In this document: positions 1 through 6,724 of the stretch, in pieces
Layout of the letters: the number at the start of each line of letters is the position of its first letter
Numbering within the stretch: the first letter of the stretch is position 1
NCBI GenBank assembly: GCA_023392575.1
Contig: JAEVYV010000297.1
Location: forward strand, 1-9,040
Length of the DNA: 9,040 nucleotides
Source of the DNA: Bacteroidota bacterium
GTDB lineage: Bacteria > Bacteroidota > Bacteroidia > Chitinophagales > Chitinophagaceae
Direction: 5' to 3'
The notes under the pieces: generated by a model
Told to the model about the DNA's origin: nothing
Seen by the model: the letters and a program-made list of their open reading frames with translations, nothing else
Databases searched by the model: none
Position numbers and translations under genes: made by a program

Positions 1-662
1 CGACCAGTGCTGGGGTGGGAGCCATTTTTAATCTTTGGGCGAAAAACAGAGGGTATGTCCTGATTTAAAATTTCATTCACCACCAGGTACATATCCAAGT
101 CCCCGTCGTTGTCATAATCAAAAAAAGCGGCCATGGTTGAATGCGTTGTATCGTTCAAACCATATTCAGCCGCCATGTCTTTAAACACCGGAATCCCCTT
201 TTCATTGAGGCCCTGGTTTATATACAGCTGGTTTTGCCTGTCCTCGGGATAGCTTAACATAGAGGCACACACGTAAATATCCAACCATCCGTCATTGTTG
301 ATATCAACAACAGCCACCCCCCGGTTCCACCTGCCTTTACCCTCCACCCCGGCTTCGTTTGTAACATCTCTAAAACGAAAGCTTCCTTTGTTTAAGTACA
401 ATTTATTGGGAACAAGGTTCCCGGTGAAATACACATCCTGTAATCCATCGTTATTAAAATCGCCAACACCTACTCCTCCGCCATTATAAATATTGGTCAC
501 ATCAATAGGATTGATGGAATCATTTTCAACAAACCTGTTGTTAAAATCAATTCCCGAATGACGGGAAGGAACGACTTTAAATAAGGAATGATTGTTTTGA
601 CAGGAAAATAAAAAACAACCATAGATCAGGGCAGAGCAAAGCAGTTTCAGTCTAGCTTTCAT
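1..662 (-). CDS. FG-GAP/VCBS-repeat lipoprotein (CRTAC1-like), 5' part only
   Basis: Partial gene. The ATG is at 662-660 and the frame stays open for 220 codons to the left edge, so the C-terminal part is missing. The product starts with a lipoprotein signal (KARLKLL, a hydrophobic stretch, then lipobox LFSC with the lipidated Cys at residue 21), so the mature protein should be membrane-anchored, probably on the outer membrane surface. Three calcium-binding DxNxDGxxD loops are visible: DFNNDGLQD (68-76), DINNDGWLD (120-128) and DYDNDGDLD (182-190). These are typical of FG-GAP/VCBS beta-propeller repeats. Bacteroidota relatives with this N-terminus are usually much longer and often end in an ASPIC/UnbV domain, which cannot be seen here. 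The gene follows susC-susD on the same strand, 94 bp after susD, with a terminator in between. Binding of a ligand or partner at the surface is inferred. The family is clear but the exact role is unknown. Confidence 0.9.
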   Translation of the reverse strand, partial: MKARLKLLCSALIYGCFLFSCQNNHSLFKVVPSRHSGIDFNNRFVENDSINPIDVTNIYNGGGVGVGDFNNDGLQDVYFTGNLVPNKLYLNKGSFRFRDVTNEAGVEGKGRWNRGVAVVDINNDGWLDIYVCASMLSYPEDRQNQLYINQGLNEKGIPVFKDMAAEYGLNDTTHSTMAAFFDYDNDGDLDMYLVVNEILNQDIPSVFRPKIKNGSHPSTG

Positions 663-689
663 GTAACAAGGTATTCTATTAACCATTTA

Positions 690-728
690 AAATAACAAAA
701 AAGAGGTAGAGTTGAACCCTACCTCTTT
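690..728 (-). terminator. Rho-independent terminator downstream of susD
   Basis: A perfect 10-bp inverted repeat (AAAGAGGTAG at 700-709, CTACCTCTTT at 719-728) encloses a 9-nt loop. Read on the minus strand, the hairpin is followed by a T-rich run (TTTTTTGTTATTTT, about 702-689). That orientation ends transcripts coming from susC-susD. It lies 29 bp past the susD stop and only about 35 bp before the ATG of the following FG-GAP gene. It may therefore be a partial terminator inside an operon rather than the operon's end. Confidence 0.88.
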
Positions 729-756
729 ACTATTGTCAAAAGATTTCTACTAAAAA

Positions 757-2547
757 CTAATAGCCTGGGTTTTGTTTTAAAACTACCGGGCCATACGAAT
801 TGGCCTGATCGATCTGGCTTTGGGGCAAGGGATAGAATTCGTCCTTTCCTTTTTCAAAAACCGCCGTAGGGTTAATTGCGAAAAAGCCCGGCCTTGATAT
901 TTCGGCTGCGGCATACGCATTTAAGGTATTGGCCATCAAACCGGTTCCCTTATCCCAACGCTGCAGGTCAAAGAAACGATGTCCTTCCTGCCCCAGTTCA
1001 ATATATCTTTCAAACATAATTGCCTTACGGGCAAAGTTTTTATCATTGAAGGCTCCTGCGGGATAGGGGCTGACTTTATATTTATCTGCGGGTGTGGTTT
1101 GGGTTTTGTATTTAGCGGTTGCCGCGTCGTATTCACTGTTCAAATAAACCCAACCGGTCGGATCGGCGGCCCGGTTACGAACCATATTTACATACTCTAA
1201 AGCTTTGTCGGTACTTCCGGCTTCCACTTCGGCCTCGGCAGCCATCAAAAGAACATCCGCAAACCGAATTAACACCACATTGCCGGCGTCCATTTGAGTG
1301 GGTCCCCAGAAAGAAGTTTCTGTGGAAACAAGGGAACCCTGGCTTTTGGCATAAACGGTTTTTCTGGGATTGAACCAGCCGTTGACACTTGGATCACGAA
1401 TCCAGTCATCGCCAGGATGCAGGCCCCAATCTAAATAAGGAATTCCTTTTCTACCCACTGTCAGATCCAGCCGGGGATCCACATTCCCTGTGTAAGGACT
1501 TGTAGGCGCACCCACATTGTTTCCTGTATTGTAAGTATCCGGCAAGGGCAAGCCATTGGCATCGGTCTTGAACGCGTTGCCCAGGCTGATGGATGGATTA
1601 AAAAATCCACAGCACCCACCGGGGCCGCCGCTATTGGGATAGTTCAAATTATCGCCATAATTGCCATTGGTACCAGAGCCATCGTTTACAGAAGCCTGGT
1701 AGGCAAATATAGATTCGGCGTTGTTATCCTGCTGCGGATTAAAATTGCTGTAGTAGTTTACAAGTGCATACTTCTCTCCTTTGGCTGTTACTCCTTTGGC
1801 TATAACCTCATCAAACAACGCTTTGGCCTCAGGATATTTATGTTGAAACATATATGCTTTTGCCAAATACGCCATAGCTCCCCATTTGTTGATCCGGCCG
1901 ATCTGCCCGTTCGGGGCAACCTCAAAGAGGTTCTCTGCGGCAAATTTCAGATCCTCCTCTATTTTCGGCCAGGCATTCACGTACCCCGATCCTTCCACAT
2001 TCGTCACATTCGTGTTGTTATTGGCAACGGTTACATTTTCATCAACAAAAGGAATGTTATTGAACACTTTTTTCAGTTCAAAATGAAACCAGCCGCGCAA
2101 GAAACGGGCTTCGGCCATGATCCTCTTTTGCTCGTCTGCTGTCAGATCAGCAGCTTTTGGTATCATCCGTATGGTTTCATTGGCCCGGCCAATACCGTTA
2201 TAATTGTTCACCCATTTTTCATTTAAATAAGGGTTGTTGGCATTGTAAGCCCAGGATTCCAGCGGATTAATATCGGGCTGATCGGAAGGGGTTGAGCCTT
2301 TGTACGCATCGTCGGCCACTACGCTTCCTAAAGACCAATTGGAAGGCGCCGATCCCCAGTTTTGGCTTCCGCCCAGTTTAGCATAGGTTCCAATCAACAG
2401 ACCTTCCACTCCTGTTTTATTAGCCAGCACCTGCTCATTCAAGGAGCCCATGGGCGCCCTGTCCAGAAAGGTTTTCTTGCAGGCCTGAATAATGATCAGC
2501 GCAACCAGGCTGGCAGATAAAATAAAAATATATTTTGTCTTTTTCAT
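757..2547 (-). CDS. susD: SusD/RagB-family nutrient-binding outer membrane lipoprotein
   Basis: Encodes 596 residues, within the usual 500-650 range for SusD/RagB proteins. The N-terminus is a lipoprotein signal ending in lipobox IQAC with lipidated Cys23, followed by the family-typical KKTFLDRAP start of the mature protein. The N-terminal and middle parts (about 30-300) correspond to the SusD-like helical TPR scaffold, with EARFLRGWFHFEL near 146-158 and WGAMAYLAKAY near 222-232. The C-terminal RagB/SusD domain shows IRFADVLLMAAEAE, GHRFFDLQRW (522-531) and the closing FYPLPQSQID (571-580). It is expected to sit on the cell surface as the lid over SusC and to capture a glycan or other ligand. 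It starts 19 bp after the susC stop with no strong Shine-Dalgarno, as is common in Bacteroidota. The only non-lipobox cysteines are a vicinal pair, Cys312-Cys313. The ligand is unknown; the symbol indicates family only, not starch specificity. Confidence 0.97.
   Translation of the reverse strand: MKKTKYIFILSASLVALIIIQACKKTFLDRAPMGSLNEQVLANKTGVEGLLIGTYAKLGGSQNWGSAPSNWSLGSVVADDAYKGSTPSDQPDINPLESWAYNANNPYLNEKWVNNYNGIGRANETIRMIPKAADLTADEQKRIMAEARFLRGWFHFELKKVFNNIPFVDENVTVANNNTNVTNVEGSGYVNAWPKIEEDLKFAAENLFEVAPNGQIGRINKWGAMAYLAKAYMFQHKYPEAKALFDEVIAKGVTAKGEKYALVNYYSNFNPQQDNNAESIFAYQASVNDGSGTNGNYGDNLNYPNSGGPGGCCGFFNPSISLGNAFKTDANGLPLPDTYNTGNNVGAPTSPYTGNVDPRLDLTVGRKGIPYLDWGLHPGDDWIRDPSVNGWFNPRKTVYAKSQGSLVSTETSFWGPTQMDAGNVVLIRFADVLLMAAEAEVEAGSTDKALEYVNMVRNRAADPTGWVYLNSEYDAATAKYKTQTTPADKYKVSPYPAGAFNDKNFARKAIMFERYIELGQEGHRFFDLQRWDKGTGLMANTLNAYAAAEISRPGFFAINPTAVFEKGKDEFYPLPQSQIDQANSYGPVVLKQNPGY
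1776..1805 (-). repeat. 15-bp tandem repeat within susD
   Basis: Two adjacent 15-bp units (1776-1790 and 1791-1805) share their first 11 bases and match at 13 of 15 positions. They encode the five-residue duplication VIAKG-VTAKG (about residues 248-257) in the helical region of SusD. The repeat keeps the frame, so the gene stays intact. Confidence 0.6.
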
Positions 2548-2566
2548 ATTGTTCTTGGTTAAAGAA

Positions 2567-5500
2567 TTAGAAAGTGAGGTTTACGCCAATATTGAAATTC
2601 TTTTGATTGGCGGGATAGTTCCCAAAGTCAATTCCAAAATTGGTATTGTTATTCACGTCGGAATTAATCAACTCAGGATCCAATCCCTTGTAGCCGGTAA
2701 TGGTAAACAAATTGGCTGCTTGCACATACACCCGAAGACTTCCAATACCGTAACGGCTCAATTTGGATGCGGGAATGGTGTACCCCAGCACCAGCGACCT
2801 CATTTTGAGGAAAGAACCATTTTCCATGTAATAAGAACTAAACTGGGTGCTGTTGCTGAAATTGGCGCCTCTTTCTAAAATAGGAACCTTGGCATCGGGA
2901 TTTGCCACCCGGGCATTGGCGTTTATGATCAATTTGGTGGGATCTGCCGGGTCTTTAATATACAAAGGAGCGGGATTCCCTTGTTGGTCCACCAGGCGGG
3001 CCGAGCTTAATGCCGCTTCTCTGCTGATGGCGCCGTTAAACACGGCGGGAAAGTCGTTCCAATACCGAACATAGTTGATGACATCATTTCCTACCGAAGC
3101 ATACAGAAAAGTTGAAAAATCAAAGTTTTTGAAACTGATACCCAGATTCAGACCGGCCGTAAAATCGGGATTGGGATTCCCAAAAAAAGTTCGGTCGGCG
3201 GCATCAATTTTCCCATCGGGTTTTCCCGTCAGATTACCAGCTGCATCGTACCCATCAATGTCTCTGAATTTCAGGCGGCCAGCGGCGGCGGCTTCCTGGG
3301 TAGGCGACTTGGCCACGTCATCGGCGCTTTGAAACAAACCAATTACTTCATACCCGTAAAAAGCACCCAAAGCCTGGCCGGGCTGCATGCGGGAGAACGC
3401 TCCGATACGACCGGAACCGGCACTGCCCTGATCGATATACTTCCTTCCTTCCGGCAAAGCCACCACTTTGTTGTTATAAGAAGTAAAGGTACCGGTCACA
3501 TTAAATGTCCAGTCGTTTGCAATTTTTCCACGATAGCCTATCGAAGCATCAATACCCGTGTTTTGAATGTCACCGGCATTCACAAAAGGTTGGGAGGGGC
3601 CCTGGATCACCGGGTCGGGCAATTTGCGGAACAACAGACCACTAATTGCCTTTTTATACCACTCTATGGTAAAATCCAATTTGTTGCCAAACAAAGAAGC
3701 ATCCAAGCCAATATTGGTAATAATATCTTCTTCCCAAGTAGTAGCTCTGTTGCCTATTTGGCTTGCATAAATACCGAGAGCAGAGCTCGTGTTTGCTCCG
3801 TTAATATCGTAATAAGATTGAGCTGCACTCTGACTGTATAAACTATAGGCGTTGGTGGGGTTAATATTACTGATGGATCCCAGTTTGCCCCAGCCACCGC
3901 GAAGCTTCAGTTCGTTCAACCAGCCAGTTTGAGGGAAGAAATTTTCTTTTGAAATTCTCCATCCCGCTGTTACAGAGGGAAATACCCCATAACGGTTTTC
4001 TTCAGAAAATACAGAGGAGCCGTCTCTTCTGATTGTTCCACTCAACAGATACTTATCTGAGAAGTTGTAATCCACCCGACCAAACAGTGAGAACAGTGCA
4101 TTCTCATAAGGGCCGAAGTCGTTACCGGTAGTTTGTCCGCCTGGAGGACCAAAGTTCAATGTCCACAGTGCTGGATCCACGGTCAGGTTATTGGGATTGG
4201 TTATGAAATAATCGTTCCTTCTTCCGTTTATGCCTCGTCCATAATTGCGTATGGCTTCCGTACCAACCAGCACTTTTACATTATGAACCTGATTGAAAAT
4301 ATTATTAAAAGTGAGTGTGTTGGTCCAAATTACGCTGCTGTTATAGCCAAAGCCTTCCTGAAACGCATTTGGATTTTTGTTGTTTTCCGCATTTTCGTAC
4401 TGGGTGTAACTGAAAAAGTTATAATAATTGTTATCGATGGTTCCGCCCACCGCGGTCCGGGCGGTAAGATGCCTTAAAAAGTCAACTTCTGCAAAGATGT
4501 TACCCGTCACCTGATAATTATTTCCTTTATTATTGGCGGTACGGGCCATGATTGCATAAGGATTCTGAGCATTACCCAGCCCCTGCGACAAGGTTCCTGC
4601 ATAATTGCCCATAATATCAAATACCGGAATAATGGGGCTTTGGCGATAGGCATGGGAAATGGCGTTTCCCTCGTTTTGATTGTTAAAGCCCGGACTTTGC
4701 CGATAAAACACATAAGCGTTTTCACCAATCCGCACCCTGTCGGCAATGTTAAAAACGGTGTTGATACGGGCTGAATACCTCTTTAAAAATGTATTCAGCA
4801 ACGTGCCATGCTGATCAAAATAATTTAAGGAAAGAAAAAAGTTAGACTTGTCACTGCCCGAACCCACCGAGATATTGTGGCTTTGCAGCGGAGCCGCATC
4901 AAAAATTTCATCAAACCAATCGGTACCAGCTTTATTGGCACGGGTGATTTGGTTATCATAAAGCGCATAGGTTGAAGGATCTGTATTAGGAGCCCCCTGC
5001 ATCGCACCGGAAGGAATTAAATAATCGGGAATCTTGGGGCCGGCCTGACTGGAACCATACTGCTTGTGGTCAAATGCCAGGCCGCTGTTGTAGTATGTTT
5101 GAAAAACAGCATTTGCTGTTTCGGTTGTATTGGCTATCCCAAAGGGATTTTTTCCGTTTTTGATGGGTATTTGCGTACCATAATAACCATCATAATTCAC
5201 CCTCACCTTTCCCGAACGTCCTTTTTTCGTGGTAACAACCACTACCCCATTGGAACCCCGAACGCCGTAAATAGCAGCGGCTCCGGCATCTTTCAATACC
5301 TGTATGGACTCAATATCATTTGCGTTCAGGTTGTTCAGGCTGCCCGGGGTACCGTCAATAATAATCAGGGGTGTCGCGCTCCCAATGGAGGTAATACCTC
5401 TTACCATCACATTCACGGGACCACCCGGCTGTCCGGAAGAAAGAATGGTCACGCCTGAGGCCTGCCCCTGTAAAGCCTGCGCCGGATTGCCTGTTGGAAT

Positions 5501-5908
5501 TTGTTTCATATTGGCCACATCCACCACCGCCACAGAGCCCGTAATGTCTTTCCTTCGTTGTGAAGAATAACCAATAACCACCACTTCGTTCAAAGCAGAC
5601 AAGTTACTGGTCAAGGACACGTTTACATTGGCAAGTCCGCTGACCGAAACCTCTTTGGTATCCAACCCCACAGCGCTGATCACCAAAATCGTTTTATCAT
5701 TAGGTACCGTAAGCGTAAAGCTCCCCTGTTCATTAGTGGTGGTACCGCTGTTGGTTCCTTTAATGACCACAGATGCACCCGGAACCGGCTGGTTGTTGGC
5801 ATCCGTTACTTTACCTGAAACCGTTTTTTGTTGGGCTGATGCAAGAAAGGAAAGAGAAAGCACACATGCAGCCAACCATAACCGCATGGCAGTTGGTTTA
5901 AATCGCAT
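2567..5908 (-). CDS. susC: SusC/RagA-family TonB-linked outer membrane transporter
   Basis: Encodes 1113 residues, typical for SusC. A Sec signal peptide ends at ASA|QQ (cleavage near residue 25). A carboxypeptidase-regulatory-like beta-sandwich follows (about 28-100; SGKVTDANNQPVPGA and TTTNEQGSF are characteristic). Then come a TonB-box-like stretch (LNEVVVIGYSS, 106-116) and the plug domain (about 117-230; GQASGV, VMVRG, PLIIIDG, IESIQVLKDAGAAAIYG, GSNGVVVVTTKKG). The rest is the 22-strand barrel, ending in a terminal Phe as expected for Bam-dependent assembly. It forms the TonB-powered import channel that works with SusD. There is no STN domain before the regulatory-like domain, so direct signalling to an anti-sigma factor is unlikely. 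The ATG at 5908 was chosen; a second in-frame ATG at 5887 (residue 8) also leaves a good signal peptide. It is the first gene after the promoter at 5955-5987. The symbol indicates family only. Confidence 0.97.
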   Translation of the reverse strand: MRFKPTAMRLWLAACVLSLSFLASAQQKTVSGKVTDANNQPVPGASVVIKGTNSGTTTNEQGSFTLTVPNDKTILVISAVGLDTKEVSVSGLANVNVSLTSNLSALNEVVVIGYSSQRRKDITGSVAVVDVANMKQIPTGNPAQALQGQASGVTILSSGQPGGPVNVMVRGITSIGSATPLIIIDGTPGSLNNLNANDIESIQVLKDAGAAAIYGVRGSNGVVVVTTKKGRSGKVRVNYDGYYGTQIPIKNGKNPFGIANTTETANAVFQTYYNSGLAFDHKQYGSSQAGPKIPDYLIPSGAMQGAPNTDPSTYALYDNQITRANKAGTDWFDEIFDAAPLQSHNISVGSGSDKSNFFLSLNYFDQHGTLLNTFLKRYSARINTVFNIADRVRIGENAYVFYRQSPGFNNQNEGNAISHAYRQSPIIPVFDIMGNYAGTLSQGLGNAQNPYAIMARTANNKGNNYQVTGNIFAEVDFLRHLTARTAVGGTIDNNYYNFFSYTQYENAENNKNPNAFQEGFGYNSSVIWTNTLTFNNIFNQVHNVKVLVGTEAIRNYGRGINGRRNDYFITNPNNLTVDPALWTLNFGPPGGQTTGNDFGPYENALFSLFGRVDYNFSDKYLLSGTIRRDGSSVFSEENRYGVFPSVTAGWRISKENFFPQTGWLNELKLRGGWGKLGSISNINPTNAYSLYSQSAAQSYYDINGANTSSALGIYASQIGNRATTWEEDIITNIGLDASLFGNKLDFTIEWYKKAISGLLFRKLPDPVIQGPSQPFVNAGDIQNTGIDASIGYRGKIANDWTFNVTGTFTSYNNKVVALPEGRKYIDQGSAGSGRIGAFSRMQPGQALGAFYGYEVIGLFQSADDVAKSPTQEAAAAGRLKFRDIDGYDAAGNLTGKPDGKIDAADRTFFGNPNPDFTAGLNLGISFKNFDFSTFLYASVGNDVINYVRYWNDFPAVFNGAISREAALSSARLVDQQGNPAPLYIKDPADPTKLIINANARVANPDAKVPILERGANFSNSTQFSSYYMENGSFLKMRSLVLGYTIPASKLSRYGIGSLRVYVQAANLFTITGYKGLDPELINSDVNNNTNFGIDFGNYPANQKNFNIGVNLTF

Positions 5909-5954
5909 AAGGCAATCGTTTAGAGTTAGTTTAATCGTTTAATTGAAAAGCAGT

Positions 5955-5987
5955 AAAAAGATAGAAAGAGTTTTCTATTTAACAAAA
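5955..5987 (-). promoter_or_regulatory. Bacteroidota-type promoter for susC-susD
   Basis: Minus strand: a -33 element TTTTG (5987-5983), a 19-nt spacer, then a -7 element TATCTTTTT (5963-5955). This fits the Bacteroidota consensus TTTG / TAnnTTTG except for the last G. Transcription would start around 5948-5950, giving a leader of about 40 nt before the susC ATG. The assignment rests on pattern matching only. Confidence 0.65.
5961..5978. promoter_or_regulatory. Inverted repeat in the susC promoter, possible operator
   Basis: ATAGAAA (5961-5967) and TTTCTAT (5972-5978) form a perfect 7-bp inverted repeat around a 4-nt centre. It lies almost wholly in the spacer between the -33 and -7 elements and overlaps the first bases of the -7 box, where a bound repressor would block RNA polymerase. 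The region is AT-rich, so chance is possible. No candidate regulator is encoded in the window. Confidence 0.3.
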
Positions 5988-6048
5988 CTTTTATTTCGAA
6001 TCGACCTGCCTTTGTGGATAATTTCTTATGAAATATTGAAAATGGGTA

Positions 6049-6528
6049 TTATTTTAATTCTTGCACCCGGCTAATCATATCGGCAACGGCTGTTTCTTTT
6101 TGCCAGTAGTGAACCAGCTGCATTTTTTTATTATATAAGGCCGTAAACGGCGTGTTCGTTAGGTTGAAATAATATCTGATAAAGTAGACAGGCAGCTCCA
6201 TGCCCACCTTTATGTTTGGATAGTTGCCCACGTTATAGGTATTCACAAACCGGACCAGATCTTTTAAAGGCTTGTAGGAAATCATGATCACTTCTGCCCC
6301 CGAAAAATCGTTTACCCTCGTGAAAAAATCCTTCATTAAAAGCTTGCAGTGATCGCAATCCGGGGCAAAATAAATCAACACCACCGGCTTGTTCTTTTTT
6401 ATGTCTTCGACAGAAAAAGTGTTGCCGTTGGGAAGCACCATTTTAAAAGGCGGTATTTTATCGCCGGGTGTTTGGGCCGGCAAGTAAACAGAGTAAGAAA
6501 AAGCGATTAAAAGGAAGATTGCTTTCAT
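6049..6528 (-). CDS. Exported thioredoxin-fold protein (TlpA/redoxin-like)
   Basis: Encodes 159 residues from the ATG at 6528. The frame also offers an in-frame TTG four codons upstream (6540), but the ATG gives a standard signal peptide (MKAIFLLIAFSYSVYLPAQ) and is preferred. The mature part begins PGDKIPPFKMVLPNG, the usual TlpA/AhpC-TSA opening. It continues with VVLIYFAPDCDHC, placing the CxxC active site at Cys58 and Cys61 (CDHC). The expected cis-proline is in NTPFTAL (Pro127). This predicts a periplasmic thiol-disulfide reductant or oxidoreductase. There is no second domain and no extra membrane segment. Its stop lies 140 bp upstream of the susC start, and susC has its own promoter in that gap, so the two are probably separate transcription units. 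The partner protein is unknown; a role in cytochrome maturation or cysteine reduction would be a guess. Confidence 0.88.
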   Translation of the reverse strand: MKAIFLLIAFSYSVYLPAQTPGDKIPPFKMVLPNGNTFSVEDIKKNKPVVLIYFAPDCDHCKLLMKDFFTRVNDFSGAEVIMISYKPLKDLVRFVNTYNVGNYPNIKVGMELPVYFIRYYFNLTNTPFTALYNKKMQLVHYWQKETAVADMISRVQELK

Positions 6529-6724
6529 GCTGTGTAACAAAATCTTTTTAGGGTGCGCAACCGGCGAGAAGTTGTGCCCCTTTAAATTTACTTGTTTTAC
6601 AATAAACTCATCGACTGGGTGAGCAGCCCTTCAGACACAACCTGTTTATTTACCCGACAAATTGTATTTTTAAAACCTTAGAACAGCAGAACCATTCACC
6701 ACCAATAACCTTAAATCAATACTT
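6529..6724. other. Divergent intergenic region
   Basis: This 196-bp stretch separates the thioredoxin-fold gene (minus) from the oxidoreductase gene (plus) and must hold the start signals of both. I searched both strands for the TTTG / TAnnTTTG pair with about 19-nt spacing and found no convincing match for either gene. Only short weak inverted repeats are present, for example CTCA/TGAG around 6607-6623. No RNA gene or small ORF stands out. Confidence 0.5.

Noticed and set aside
295..489. 64-codon open frame on the plus strand
   Set aside because: It lies opposite the FG-GAP calcium-loop repeats, and its Pro/Ser/Thr-rich translation is what the reverse of that sequence gives.
668..700. Promoter for the FG-GAP gene using TTTG near 699-696 and TAGAATAC downstream
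   Set aside because: The -7 match is poor, the -33 part lies within the terminator tail, and the leader would be only about 10 nt. It cannot be called with confidence.
1840..2226. 128-codon open frame on the plus strand opposite susD
   Set aside because: It is antisense to conserved SusD sequence, and its translation has no recognisable domain or plausible start region.
3329..3841. 170-codon open frame on the plus strand opposite susC
   Set aside because: It lies wholly antisense to a clear SusC barrel, its translation resembles no family I know, and no start signal precedes it. It is a shadow of the real gene.
6021..6034. ATTTC/GAAAT hairpin downstream of the thioredoxin-fold gene as its terminator
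   Set aside because: The stem is only five A/T-rich pairs with no T-tract on the minus strand.
6529..6540. TTG start four codons upstream for the thioredoxin-fold gene
   Set aside because: The ATG at 6528 gives a standard signal peptide directly, and TTG starts are rare.
6541..6724. Riboswitch or regulatory RNA in the divergent region
   Set aside because: No conserved fold, long stem or known motif can be recognised; only 4-bp inverted repeats are present.
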